DNA of 64,000 bases from Stercorarius parasiticus (lineage: Eukaryota; Chordata; Aves; Charadriiformes; Stercorariidae), in assembly GCA_013396915.1 (NCBI GenBank), contig VWZL01002016.1, positions 1,148,761 through 1,212,760 of the forward strand, read 5' to 3'. Shown here piece by piece: positions 12,333-32,105 of this stretch (positions are counted from its first letter, which is position 1; each line of letters starts with the position of its first letter). The notes below the pieces were generated by a model that saw only the letters and a program-made list of their open reading frames with translations, did not search any database and was not told the DNA's origin. A program made the position numbers and the translations under genes.

Positions 12333-15254
12333 CTTCTTTCAGTCAGTCAGAGCTTCACAACTCATAAAGGTGTAAATGTGCAGACGGCATTTGGAAAGGA
12401 CCCGATACTTTAGAAAATGTCAATTTGTTTAGTTCATACAGTTTACATTCCTGTAAAATTTGCTGCATCGTTATATTCTGATTGTTGCAGCAGGAAGCAA
12501 TAATCACGGCAAGAAAGAGCTAACAGCCGGGGAAAAATCCTTTTCTTGTGACACACAGTGATTTTAGAAACATCTTTACAAAACACAAAACCACTGAAAC
12601 CTAAAATGCAGGTTCAGGCAGAGCACAAAACAATGATTTAGGAGATTAATGCTTTTGAAGACGAGATCAATTCATGCAGTTTGTAACAGAAAATGTTTGC
12701 AAGAGTCCACTGTAATCTTTGAAACGTATCTGGGTTATGTATTTTGTACAGTTGGTATCTAGCCACAGTGAAATTTCTGCCGACATTTCTAAGGGAGAAT
12801 CAGGAGGCTGCCATCTGCAAATGAGGCAAGCACCACCAGCTGATACAGCAAATGCCAAGTGGCTATTTAGCAGTGCCAGCTCATGCTAACTCACACAGAA
12901 AAAAGTACCTCCCCCCGCTTCTCCCACTTGTACCTAAATCTTCAGGAAACTAAATCACTTCCTAAAAGCAGGGATGGAGAAAGCAGTCTATTATTCCCTG
13001 ACAGACCACAAAGTATTGTCCATATTGACAATCTGTTTTCTATAGGCAGGCTGCAGAAGCAGTAAATCCTATTAACCTGTTCAAAGTCAAATGAAGACAT
13101 TTAGAAAACAGAACAGCTATTACATGCAGTGGTGAAAGAAGACCATATCAAAGAAAGGTTAAATGGATGCACCAGCTACTAGATTATGCACAGTTTCAAC
13201 TGGAAAATCCCCCCAAACCTTTCTATCACCTGCTCTTGCCCTTCAGGATATTAATTATATCCCCCCAGTCTAACTAGCTGACCATTCAAATACTATCCTC
13301 TATTCTGTCAATGCTAATTTTCGAGATAAAAAGTCAATTTCATGCTAACAAACAGGACTACTATAGAAAATGCTTATGTTATACTATGATTTTACTAATG
13401 CACACTTCCTCTACTGAAAACATATGGCATTTTGTGTGTAAAGACCACTCTGGAGATTTACTGTAATTATGTCATGATGTGCTTATTGTTATGGATTCGG
13501 CAGCCTTTCTGCATCTCTACTTGCTTTGTTCAAGAGCAGCTGCTAGCTTCAAGCTGTTGCCTGCTTCCAGCGGCAGAAGCTGAATGAAGGAGTGCTTTCT
13601 AGGGAAGACATGTTTTGAGGCAGACATACTGACAATAAACCAATTCACTAGGGAGGCATAACATTGACTGGATAAAAGTTGAGTAATCATTCTGCGATAA
13701 TTTACCGAAACTGGGTGCAAGTTACTTTAAAATAAAAATTCCCTCTGCTGCTGATGTTGGACTTGGAGGCCTTTAGCTGATAAAAGTGTGGCATTTGCTT
13801 TTATGAAGTAGCTGATCTTTGGAGATTCATTAGACCTCATTATTTCTTCTTACGCATAAGTGACTATTAATACGTACTCTCTGAATGAGGGGAATGGGAA
13901 GAACAGGGCTGTCTGAAGCCAGGCTCAACAGTCCTTCTCTTCCACCTACCCTCCCTGCTTGTCATGAAGGAATGGACTGGATTCAATCACTAAGGCAAGC
14001 CTTGGTAATCTCTCCGTAAAATGGTGAGTGCTTCAGATGACACTGCCCAGCACAGTCTTGATTTCTGTGCCTGTTTTCATTGTGAATCAGCTGTGTGTGG
14101 TCAGCCCACACTTCTCCCAGCTTCGGTGGGAGCCAGGAGGACCAGAGGATCCAGACCCTGGTCAGTAGCTACCTCCCAACAGAGAGCTCACAGAAAATGG
14201 GGCTATTTGAACAGCAGTTTACCTGCATTGGAGACAGGGAATTGTGTCTCAGTCCCAGATTTATTTTCCCTAATCTTTAGGAGAAGAGTGTGTGGAAGGG
14301 GAAAGGGTTAACTAATTAGGGAAGAACAATAGCTGCAAAAATGTCAGAGATTCCTCTGCTGTGCTCCTGTTACACCCTCCTCGTTGGAAATGGCAGCTAT
14401 TAATATTTTATTGACTTGAACCTCTGGGGTAGATTCCAGATGTCACTACTTGATCATTGTCTACATATAAGGAAAAATAAATTCTGTCATGTCAATGTCG
14501 AATTCCCATCTATGGCAACAATCATTACCAGCAGACAAATGCTCCTGTGGTTTTGCAGATTTTTTTTTTCCTCAGGTTGTGACTATGCACACATGACCGA
14601 TCTGTTCTTAGAAAACCTGGACATCCAAAAATAAAATAAAGCAGAGGAAAAGTCCCAACTTTTCATTATTAATTTATATACATTAAGAAATAGCTATTTC
14701 CTTTGGTGTTTAGAAAGAATGGAGGTTAAATCGGCAGAGCTCAAGGGCAAAGTTAAAAGAATGCTGCCTGCTAGGAAAAAAAATCTGCTCTATTGGTTTT
14801 GAAAACATGAACCACTCTATGCCAATCAGTTTCGAGCAGTCGGGTACTGAAAAACTGATATCTCAATAATGCTGCAGTTTAGGTGAATGGTGCTACTAAG
14901 GAGCACATCTTGAAAGCCCCCGAAACATAAGTGGTGCAAGAATGTGCTCTCTACCTGTCCAACCTGTGCTGAAGATAACATCTATTAAAGAAGTGGTGAG
15001 AATTGGCTGATGTCTACTGAGAATATGTGCAAAGAACTGATTACCCCTGATTTCAAGGGAGAGTCATTTTCTTGAGTTGGATGGAACAATGACGTTTTTC
15101 ACTAACGAATATTACCTGCCATTTAAAAGGTGAAAGCTTCAGCAAATTTACAACAAAAAGTTGTCTCAGACCCTACTCCCCTTAGAATTGCAGCACTGCA
15201 GAAGTCAGAGAGCAAGAATGACGACCATGGTGATACCGAGGTACATCTGTGCTG

Positions 15255-15330
15255 TGGATGGGTTTTTATATTTATATTAAAAATATGAAATATATAAATA
15301 AACATATGAATATTTATATTCATGTGTTTG
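15255..15330. repeat. AT-rich low-complexity stretch with a small hairpin
   Basis: Alternating tata and aaat steps dominate. An imperfect palindrome, catatgaatat followed by atattcatgtg, gives about ten paired bases. This is likely simple-sequence DNA without specific function. Confidence 0.6.
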
Positions 15331-18079
15331 TTTGTACCTCCAGAATCATCTCAGGAATGGGGTTGGTGAACCTGTGACTTGACTATGAGTTTTCAGTATG
15401 AAGAGGGATTCCTTTTCCTTTAATTACATGTTTTGATGGAATATTTGTGAATACAGAAGCTTGTGGTATTTATTGCTATTCTTCTTAATATTATTCTTAC
15501 ATCTAAAGCATGTGTAATTTGGTTTTTCTACCATATTGATTCACTTGTAGAGAAAGAAAATCAAATGGTCTTTGTCCAGAACTTCTTCAAACCGTAAAAA
15601 ACCTGTAGAGGCTCACCAAAACTAGGTAAGAAGACCTCAAACAAAGGCTTTTCACCTGCATATAGCTGGAAAGTGTTCACGTGCAGCTCTTATGCTATGA
15701 CAGTGTCATAAAAATGGTAGCAGGACTGTCCTAGTACCGGAATTGAGGAATAATTTAAATTGCATCTGTGGGAGGAAGCAAGTCATCAAGCCAGCGTCAC
15801 TGGTCAGCACAGCACCACCAGCATCACATAGCCCCAGGACAGCCATGAGGCACTGAGCCTGGGGAGCCATAACCTCATTGCTGTATCAAATAACTATCAT
15901 CTACCCTACAGGGTCAGCCGGTATCAGAGACCCCTGTGTGAAGGAATACATGTGAGATGGTCAAAACAAATTTTCAGGAAAATTTCCCTCAGGCCTCAAA
16001 GTGATGAATCTAATGTTCAGCTCTTGGTTATCACAATTCCGATCCACCCCCCAGAAAATCCCATTCACTATTTTCTTTGCTAGTGCAAGAAGATCTGTGA
16101 GAGGCAGAACTGCTTCTTCCAGCCTCAGCTCTTGCTGTTGCTGTGGCTTTTCATTCTGACAGGAAAATAAACCTCTTAGAGGCAATCCTGTATGCATTGG
16201 TCGGGTAACTCTATTTAAAGCTGACTTCTCTCCACTGAGTCGGAGCAAACTTGTTTTCAGACAATTATCATATAACTTGGCTTTCTATGAGCCCAGTTCA
16301 TTAAGATGTGAAGCTTTTAGGGAAATGAATGAGTACAATTCTACTGACAAAGCTCCTTGCTCATTAAAAAACCGTTTAAGCTTTGATGGGTACAATTCAG
16401 TTTTCTGCAAGGAGTGGTGAAGAAATGCAGGTAAAATTTGATAGAAGCAACAACAGAGAACACTTGTAGGCATAAAGAAATCTCTTCTAATAGTAATCCC
16501 TCAAAACACTGATGACACATGCTCTAACATTATTGTCAAACAGAGAAACAGAAATATACTGTGCTCTCAGGCCATGTCAAAGATGCCTGAACCTGGTGTT
16601 GCTCCTCTGCTAACATGGCACGACAGTGTTATTAAATTAGCACTTTACAATGATTCATACCCTCTTCCCACTGTGCTGATTTTGCCCAGTCCTGCACCGA
16701 AAAAAACCAGTCTTTCTGAAGTACCAATCTATATCATTAAGAATCAATTTTCTTTCAATCATCGTGTTGCCCTAGAAAGGAACTCTACCTTAATTAAATA
16801 ATGCTATTTTTCCCCATTAGGTTCAAAGAGTCAAAACTTGATTACAGGAGCTCTTGTCTCCTTTCTCACGTATAAATATTCTCCCTACTATACAAGCACA
16901 GGAGGAGGCAGCCGATCTGCCAGGTATGTGCATGAGCACATGTGTGAGGAAGAGGTGGAGGCTGTTGTCCAAAGGGAGGTGGGGAAACAAAATTAGCAAG
17001 GGTAAATCTGAGCGAGGGCTTTTATGTGCAAGATGTGTTTCCTGCACAACTGAAGACCTTTGTGTGGGCTGGAAAGGAACGTGGCATCGGGCTTATTACT
17101 GTCAGGTCAGCACAAAGGAACTGAGAACTGGAAAATTAAGAATCCATTGTTAGTTTACTGCTGCATTTGTGAGAGCTTTGGATTTATGCATTAGCAGCAA
17201 GTAGACAAGTAGATCTGATCTTTATCTTTTTTTTTTTTTTTTTTTTAGCATATCACATTATACTTATTTTGAGTGCAGGAATGGGATATGATGGGTTATT
17301 AGCGGAACCCAAAGCCTACATCAAGCTGTGACACTTCCTAAAAGATGAGCATCTTCCATCTGAACTCAGTGAAGACCTTTAATACGGTACAATTTCTTAG
17401 AGTCCTGAGTCTTTGTAGCCCTGACAAAAGGACCTGCCTGTTTACTTTTCAGCAGTTCAGCCTGAACAATCCAGGGCCAACTTATGTTTTGTTTGATTCC
17501 ACTCATGCGCATTTTGGGACCCACAGAAACACCCTTTTGCTGTTTGCCTCCTTCCTAATGACATCTGTAATCAGGCAGCTTTTATTTTTCATGCATTCCT
17601 ATGACTCCCTCCCTCATCTCCCCTGCCTCTGCTCTTTTGCCCCTCCTCCTATCATGAAGTCTGTCCTGCCGATACAGGCTTTACACCCACTGCTCTCTTC
17701 TTTTAGTCCTTCTGTGTCATTTGTTGGTGTCTCTGGAGGAACTGCTAGTCTTTTTCTCTGATCAGGTCTCGTCATTTTCTTGCCACATTAAAAAAAAAAA
17801 AAACTTAAAAGGAAAAAGAAAAAAGAGATAGAATGTACTCTTCTTTTCCTTTACAGGAGGCTCATTTCCCTTTCCTGCTCTAAATGCAGAAGTTTTACAA
17901 GCTCTCTGTTCCTTTAACCTCCTGATCCCTGATGCCCTCCTGACCTCCCACTTGGTGAGTCGCAGCTTCAGAGGAGCATCCTGCCTCTACGTGTGCCACG
18001 TCCTCTCCTTGTTCCTGACCAACGCCTCCATCTAGACTGAGCCCATCTGGAAGGCTACTGCAGAGATGATTTTCCACAG

Positions 18080-18190
18080 CTTGCTTTAACCCTCCATTTC
18101 TTCTGCTTAGTTTCTTCCAGTGACATTCAACTACTCCATTCACCTGCAAGGCTCTCCATGGCTTGTCCCACCTGGCTTGTCCCCTCCTGT
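18080..18190 (+). mobile_element. Possible L2-like LINE remnant
   Basis: Translated from 18139 on the plus strand, the frame reads FTCKALHGLSHLACPLL. KALHGL followed by a short gap and LL resembles the C-terminal ORF2 motif of L2 and related LINEs, roughly YKxLHGLAPxYLxxLL. Upstream frames are broken by stops. The pyrimidine-rich flanks at 17900-18080 could belong to the same element. The call rests on a short motif and memory. Confidence 0.3.
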
Positions 18191-18930
18191 CAGTATGAGA
18201 GTGCACGGCTGATGAGCCACCAAGTAGTTGTCAGCCACTTAATACGTTTCAAACTTTCACACACGTTGTTCCTCTTTTGCAGCCTTTTAGGAGAATTTTC
18301 CAGCAGATAGTGCAAAGTTTGCTCATTATTCTGGTTTATAACCCTTTTTAGGGCTTTTCTATCATGCCTACAAAAAAGCTGACAATGGCCAAACAGGAGG
18401 TGCAAACTGAAACTGCAAACTAGTGTTCCCTCTCTGTTTTCCTGCCTTTCCCCTCTTTTCTGTTTGTATGGGTTGGCTGGCTTGTTTTGTCCTTTGCAGG
18501 TTAGTTCTTTTGGACACGAACTGCTGCTTTGCTTTGCAATCATATGGTCCTCAGCACTGTTGGGGCCTTTGAAGTGATACACTGTTAGAAACATATTTGA
18601 GTACATGGGTCTAAAGCACAAACAGACATTCCAGTAAAGAAATTCCGATGAGAGTACATGGTTACTCACTACCCCCATCTCTCCACAAGGGCACAAGGCT
18701 ATTTGATGTCACCTGTGCTATGCTAACATTAAGGATTTTAAGACTAGCCTATTCTAATTATTATTAATCCTTAAGAGAAGCAGGGAACATTAATGCTATT
18801 CTACTGTTCTAAGTGCTTAAATACACACATGGACCACCTTTCTGTAATATTTGATTACCTTGCAATGTTTAATGGAATTATCCTGGCAACATCTTTCTGA
18901 AATATTTAAGAACCCATTGTTTGTATAGTA

Positions 18931-19050
18931 CAGACAATAACTGGCATGAATTAAGCATCCTGCCAAAGGTCATACTGTAAGTCTGCAACAGAGCAGAGAT
19001 TTTGAAGCTGGCGTCCTAACTGCATAGCTGTATTATTGCATCTTAATAAC
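18931..19050 (-). mobile_element. MIR-type SINE remnant
   Basis: The complement-strand MIR core is readable: ccaaaggtcatactgtaagt, then a gagcagagattttgaa segment and a cctaactgcatagctgt end. It corresponds to the cccaaggtcacac...aagtggcagagc...gattcgaaccc part of the MIR consensus. The copy is old and heavily substituted. It lies in the sense orientation of NKAIN2. Confidence 0.6.
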
Positions 19051-19534
19051 ACAGTTATGCTTCATGATGTTTTAAATCAATCTGACAGCATCAGAGCTTG
19101 AAAGATATTATGCATGATGCAGACTTTGCAGAATCCCAAATAGTATACATTTACCGTAACTGGTATGGATGGATAATTACATATTACAAATTTTAAAGCA
19201 TGAAATAATAATTTTAATGATTGCATGAAGCATATACTGAAGTATAAATGCAGGAAGGAACAAAAAGGAATTACAACTAACATAAAGCACATAAAAGTCA
19301 GTGGACAGGATCACTATGAAAATGGTCAATACTTTCATGTAACAGTTTACTTATGGTTTTATTTATTTGGTATGCAAGTTACCATCAATAATGTAGATAC
19401 AATACATAAGAAATGCTTTTCCCCCACTCGTTTTACTGGAATAATCTTACACAGTTCATCTTTTCGATGGCTATATAACTAAAAACCAAATTGGCTAAGG
19501 TGATGCCTTCACATTAGTCTTATTCCCATAACTC

Positions 19535-19600
19535 GGGCACTTAGTGCCACTAAAATCAATAGACTTGTGAGTGTGTAAGTGAGGAGTAAAAGACAAACAT
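19535..19600. repeat. Possible ancient amniote repeat remnant
   Basis: The order tgccactaaaatcaatagac, ttgtgagtgtgtaagtgagg and agtaaaagac resembles the same old repeat suspected at 145-240. Identification is by word order only. Confidence 0.25.
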
Positions 19601-19985
19601 AATAAATACTTTTAATCCAGCGTTGGCAAATAGATATGTAATTCTGTCACACTTATCTCCAAGGCTGATCTTTTATTTGCATATTTTCAGAGTTTTGATC
19701 TGCTAATGGATTTTAATTTGTCGACTTTTGCAAGAAGAGCCTTGTGGGAGTGGGGGGAGGTCATGCATAATCAAAGAGTAAAACACAGGCAGAAGGAAGA
19801 TGTAGAGAATCTGAGCTCCATTTCTGTATGAAATGCAATTACCATTGTTCTAATTTCCTTGTACCACACAAAAGCCTTACTGTAGTGAGTGCCACACATG
19901 TTTAGGGCTTTTTGAGAGATGCGAGAGATCCCTATCTATGCAAATGGTACAGTGTCTTATAAACTGAACATGAAAAATTCAGGCA

Positions 19986-20110
19986 TGCTTTCCTCCCTGC
20001 AGCACTTGGGAAGAGTCACAAAGAGGTGAAACGACTTTCCCAAGGACACTGTGGTAGACCTGGAAGCAGAACCCACTGACCTGAACCACAGCTCAGGGCC
20101 TGAACTGAAA
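19986..20110 (-). mobile_element. MIR-type SINE remnant
   Basis: The segment aaagaggtgaaacgactttc is followed by ccaaggacactgtggtagac, agcagaacccactgacctga and accacagctcagg. This is the complement of the MIR core, where gaggttaagtgacttgccca is followed by the ccaaggtcacac word and the gaaccca word. It shares strand with the copy at 18931-19050. Confidence 0.65.
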
Positions 20111-23100
20111 AGATTTCCACCTTCTGTTATAAGACAAGAGTTCATTAGAAGTGCAAATGAAAAAAAAATTGCACTTAGGATCTGTAGCTAGAATTAGACA
20201 TTGATGGGTGCGGGTGCCTGTGAAACTGCGAGTTTATGATTCTTTTTTAGCCATGTGACCAAAAGGCTGGGATGCATATACTACTTGTACACAGAGCCAA
20301 CGACCACCTTAAACACTGATACTACGTGCCAAGGTTAGCAGGGGTGTATACCCTGCACTGTGTCCCTCTCAGGCACTGCGCTCCCCACGGTGAAGTGGTA
20401 GTTGTACCTCCTATCACTTAGGGGTGGGTGGGAACTTTCACTCATCTTCCGCTCTGTAAATATTATACAGAATGCAACTCAAATTTTGCAAACCAGTAGC
20501 AAATCAAATCTCCATTAGTACCACTGATCTCATTCTTTACCTGGAAAAATTCTCTCCAGAGATCGGTAATTTAAGTATATCTATCCTTGATAACCCAGCA
20601 GTCCTGAAAATGAAATAGCTTCTCTGATGTAAGCAGCAAGAATCAATAACCATTAAGCACATGAGGACACTTTAATGTATGAAGCATACGGGTATCCAAG
20701 TCATGCCACCACCAGACTAGTTCATTTTGGTAATATGTAGGCCCCACGGACAGGAAGAGTTGTGGTCCTTGCAGAGCACATTGGATAGTCCAGGTGCTCA
20801 AGATGTCATAGCTCTGTAAATGGGAATTCCTGGGGAGAGAAGAATCAAGTGGAGAATTTCACCCAGTATGTGAGCACAGGCTGCACTGAGGCTTAGCTTT
20901 GTGCAACAAAACAAATGAACTAGCTGTGGCTGAAACTATGCATTTTTTTCTCCCTGTATCAGCACAGCATTAAATAAATTACTGGCGCTGTTAAAGTGCA
21001 ATGAAGCTAAGATCTCACCTTTACAGATTCAGCTACGATATTCACCAAGAATCGGGGAGGGCAGGAAAGAAGGGAGTTGTTCCCTAGAAATACCTTCCCC
21101 ACATGTTTTCCCAGACCCCAGGGTTTCACACAAAGTAGAACAAATCACACCCTTAGCAGTTCTGTTCAGTTCCATACAGCTGCGTGCTGCAGGTGGTGCC
21201 CTAAAAATATGTTTGTTTAGTTTGCAGCACTGCAGGCTGCAAAGCTGCACTTAAGAGTGAAATAGATTCCCCTCCCTCACATTCTTCCTTCTTCACTCTG
21301 AACCCCTCTCTTCAACCTGCTGGAAGAAGATGGTAAGATGTAGAGATAAAGTGATAGCAATGTGGCTCAGTCTCAAAAGAACCAAACGGGAGGTATTGGT
21401 ATGGAGTACAGCGTGAAAACTGACAAGCATGATGTGTGGCACTGAGATTTTGGTGGTGTACCACTTCAGACAGGCAACTACCACGATAATTGAGTAAAAA
21501 ATCAGTGGAAGTATTTAGAAGTGTATTTCCATAAACATGGAAAAAATCAGACAGCAGCTGAGCAAGAAGTACTGTGCTGACATGGGAAAGGCTACAAGAC
21601 GGACATAAATGTGCATTATATGGTCATTTTTTATATCTGTGATACAAGGATTGGTTTACAGATAGGCTCTGCAGAGGCTGTAGTCTTCCACCAGCATCAC
21701 CCAATGCAGTAAGTGCTCTGTGTCATGGGAAAAGGAGCGGTTGTGGCTGCTTTGCAGCCCCTATTATCACTGTGGGTTATTCCAGACATGCTTTGCATAC
21801 TTAAGTATTAAATACCCAAATTGGGACAATCCGTTTTTTATCAGAGCATTTTCTTGCACACACTAGTTCTCAATTCTTCCCCATTTTGAAGATTTTCTAA
21901 ACCATGAGCATTCAGCTGGTCAAAGTATAGGGACCACCAAACTGAATTTTCTGTTATTTCTTCTGTGTGAGGTAAACTAGCGATTTTGCCCAGTTGTTTG
22001 TTTATCCTGAGCAAAATTCCCTCCTCAGGAGAAGCTGCCAAAATACCTGTGCATCATCACATCTGTCTCTCTTTAGTCTCTAAGGCCGGTATTACACAAC
22101 GAACATCACCATTCTGCACACTGAGGCATCTCTTAACCTTTGGGATCATTTAACCTTCCAGTTGCTTTAATTACTACTTTGTTTAAGGAGTAGAAGAAAT
22201 GAAAATTCTCCAAAATTTCACTCTTAAAAACCTAAAATGTGTGTTGACTTGCACAAAATTAGCAGCAGCATTCGTATGGTTCACAATCTGGTGCTGTTTG
22301 CTTCTAGGACATGTTGCTCTGGGGAGAGAAGGTGTCTTGGAGACTATGAGTATTCTGCACCTCCTCAGCAGAGTATCTGTCTGCAATCTTTGAAATATTC
22401 CACAGCCCACCTTGAGACTTGCTTTTTAGAAAGTATAAACCATAGGAGGTTTTATAGCTTTTATCTTAGCTGTAATATTCTTTCCACTATGTAATCCGCA
22501 GCAAATATCACATCTACATGAAGCCTAAACTTCTATAGCTGGATTCCTTGTGAGCTTACTGGCAAGCTGTACAAAATACACTCAATGTAATGTTTCCAAA
22601 GACTGATATAAGTGGTCCTCAATGAAGCTGAATGTCTTTGTACCCTTTTATATGTAGGCAGTAGAGAACATCCTTAAAAACATGCTGCAGTGCCACCAGT
22701 CCACGAAAAGGCCAAGATCAACATTAGCTTGATCATTGTCATGAACATACAGAAATATAAATAGAAAGCAAGTAACCAATTTGTAAGTTGCAATTTATAG
22801 TTTTACAGTTAAAGTGCAAGATCCACTTAAGTGCCCATAAAAGAAAATTGAAAGGAAAGATTAACTTCTTTCTACTAACTGGAGAGAAATCTGATCTAAG
22901 GCTTGGGTTTGTTAAAAGCTAGTTTGCTGAAAATCAAGCTATATCTACTCGTCTAACTTGTATTATATGCCACTGAGCAGTGCCAGGCAATTCCTCTGTT
23001 TCTCACCACATTTAATATGATAGTGAATTTATGCTAGTGTTTCTACTTGAAAAAGAACCCCATGCCCAGAACTGGAAACGCGAAAATGATGCAAACAGTA

Positions 23101-23459
23101 GAGTTGCAAGCATCAGGTTTGGAAAATTGACCCATACTTATACTGTGTAGATCTTTACCTATGATAATCACATTTAAGGTAACATGAATGGAAATATAAA
23201 CCCATCTGTAGTCAATTACAGCTAGCAGATTACCAGTGGTTTGTTATTCTGAACCACTCCCCTGGCTTGCAAAGAATGACCTTATCTAGAAACACAGGGC
23301 TGTTTAAGCACAGACACACAAAAAATCTTGTTGCATCACGAACAGAACTGAGCTTGAATTGTATATTCCTTAAGTTTCTTGTTCATCATTCATTGCATAC
23401 AAAATATAAGTCAGAAAAATAAGCCTGGATATCTCCTTTAGAGCGCTTTAGGGTATGAA

Positions 23460-24016
23460 AGTTCTACAGAGGGATCTGGACAGGCTGGATCAATGGGCCA
23501 AGGCCAATGGTAGGAGGTTCCACAAGGCCAAGTGCCGGGTCCTGCACTGGGGTCACAACAACCCCATGCAGTGCTGCAGGCTTGGGGAAGAGTGGCTGGA
23601 GAGCTGCCCAGAAGAAAAGGACCTGGGGGTGTTGGGCAACTGCTGGCTGAAGATGAGCCAGCAGTGTGCCCAGGTGGCCAAGAAGGCCAACAGCATCCTG
23701 AACTGTATCAGAAATAGCGTGGCCAGCAGGACTAGGGAAGTGGTCGTGCCTCTGCACTTGGCACTGGTGAGGCTGCACCTCAAACACTGTGTTCAGTTTT
23801 GGGCCCCTCACTACAAGAAAGACACTGAGGTGCTGGAGCGTGTCCAGAGAAGGGCAATGAAGAGTGAGGGGTCTGGAGAACAAGTCCTGTGAGGACCAGC
23901 TGAGGTTGTTTAGCCTAGAGAAAAGGAGGCTGAGGGGAGACCTTGTCGCTCTCTACAACTACCTGAAAGGAGGTTGTAGCGAGTTGGGTGTCACCTGAAA
24001 GGAGGCTGTAGCGAGG
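23460..24016 (+). mobile_element. CR1 LINE fragment, truncated at both ends
   Basis: The fragment is part of the ORF2 reverse-transcriptase C-terminal region. The plus frame from 23455 reads through [57 protein letters not shown] and [20 protein letters not shown], all CR1 landmarks. A short deletion near 23865, in the expected GCAACGAAGCTGGTGAAGG-type block, shifts the frame. The nucleotide match continues through aaaaggaggctgaggggaga and gctctctacaactacctgaa. It then breaks off in a small tandem duplication and lacks the usual 3' tail. It lies antisense to NKAIN2. Confidence 0.95.
23961..24016 (+). repeat. 32-bp tandem duplication at the broken end of a CR1
   Basis: The unit starting acctgaaaggaggttgtagc at 23961-23992 repeats from 23993 for 24 bases with 22 matches. 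A third partial copy, ctgaaaggaggt, sits at 24045-24056. Duplication at a truncated LINE end points to a later rearrangement. Confidence 0.85.
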
Positions 24017-31940
<7,924 letters not shown>

Positions 31941-32105
31941 GAGTACTGTGCCCAGTTCAAGAAGGACAGGGAACTGCTGGAGGGGGTGCAGCAAAGGGCT
32001 GCCAAGATGATTAGGGGACTGGAGCACCTCTCTTATGAAGAAAGGCTGAGNTGATCTCCAGAGGTCCCTTCCAACCCCTACTATTCTGTGATTCTGTGAT
32101 TCTGT
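31941..32105 (+). mobile_element. CR1 LINE fragment with internal deletion at an unknown base
   Basis: The 5' part carries ttcaagaaggacagggaact, gctggagggggtgcagcaaa and ctcttatgaagaaaggctga, part of CR1 ORF2. Next comes N at 32051, and then the extreme 3' end: tgatctccagaggtccctt and attctgtgattctgtgattc. Roughly the last third of ORF2 and the start of the 3' UTR, some hundreds of bases, are missing between them. A smaller deletion removes tccagttctgggctcc-like sequence near 31950. The missing part is either a real deletion or a collapsed assembly gap. Confidence 0.9.

Larger units (their letters stand above)
8791..18079. other. NKAIN2 intron, region with possible regulatory blocks
   Basis: No exon or RNA gene is recognisable. 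An AT/CA-rich patch of tatata and cacaca steps lies at 8886-8943. Blocks at 10020-10220 and 11520-11900 are less AT-rich, contain clusters of known factor-binding words and no repeat I recognise. An AT-rich stretch with a small hairpin is at 15255-15330. A T20 run lies at 17227-17246 and an A14 run at 17790-17803. The pyrimidine-rich region 17400-17760 gives a 138-codon frame that matches nothing I know. Confidence 0.55.
18191..23459. other. NKAIN2 intron, middle part, with two MIR remnants
   Basis: Apart from the MIR remnants listed separately I see only single-copy-looking AT-rich DNA. A 168-codon minus-strand frame at 18190-18696 has a mixed, non-domain-like composition. A block at 19620-19760 contains an octamer word, ATTTGCAT, at 19675-19682 and looks less decayed than its surroundings. 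Nothing further was recognised from 20120 to 23459. Confidence 0.55.

Noticed and set aside
17227..17246. T20 run as the poly(A) tail of a processed pseudogene
   Set aside because: No gene-derived sequence adjoins it on either side and no target-site duplication was seen.
18190..18696. 168-codon open frame on the minus strand
   Set aside because: No family motif, low-complexity polar stretches, and it begins beside a likely old LINE remnant.
23464..23883. 139-codon frame on the minus strand
   Set aside because: It is the antisense shadow of the CR1 reverse-transcriptase region on the plus strand.
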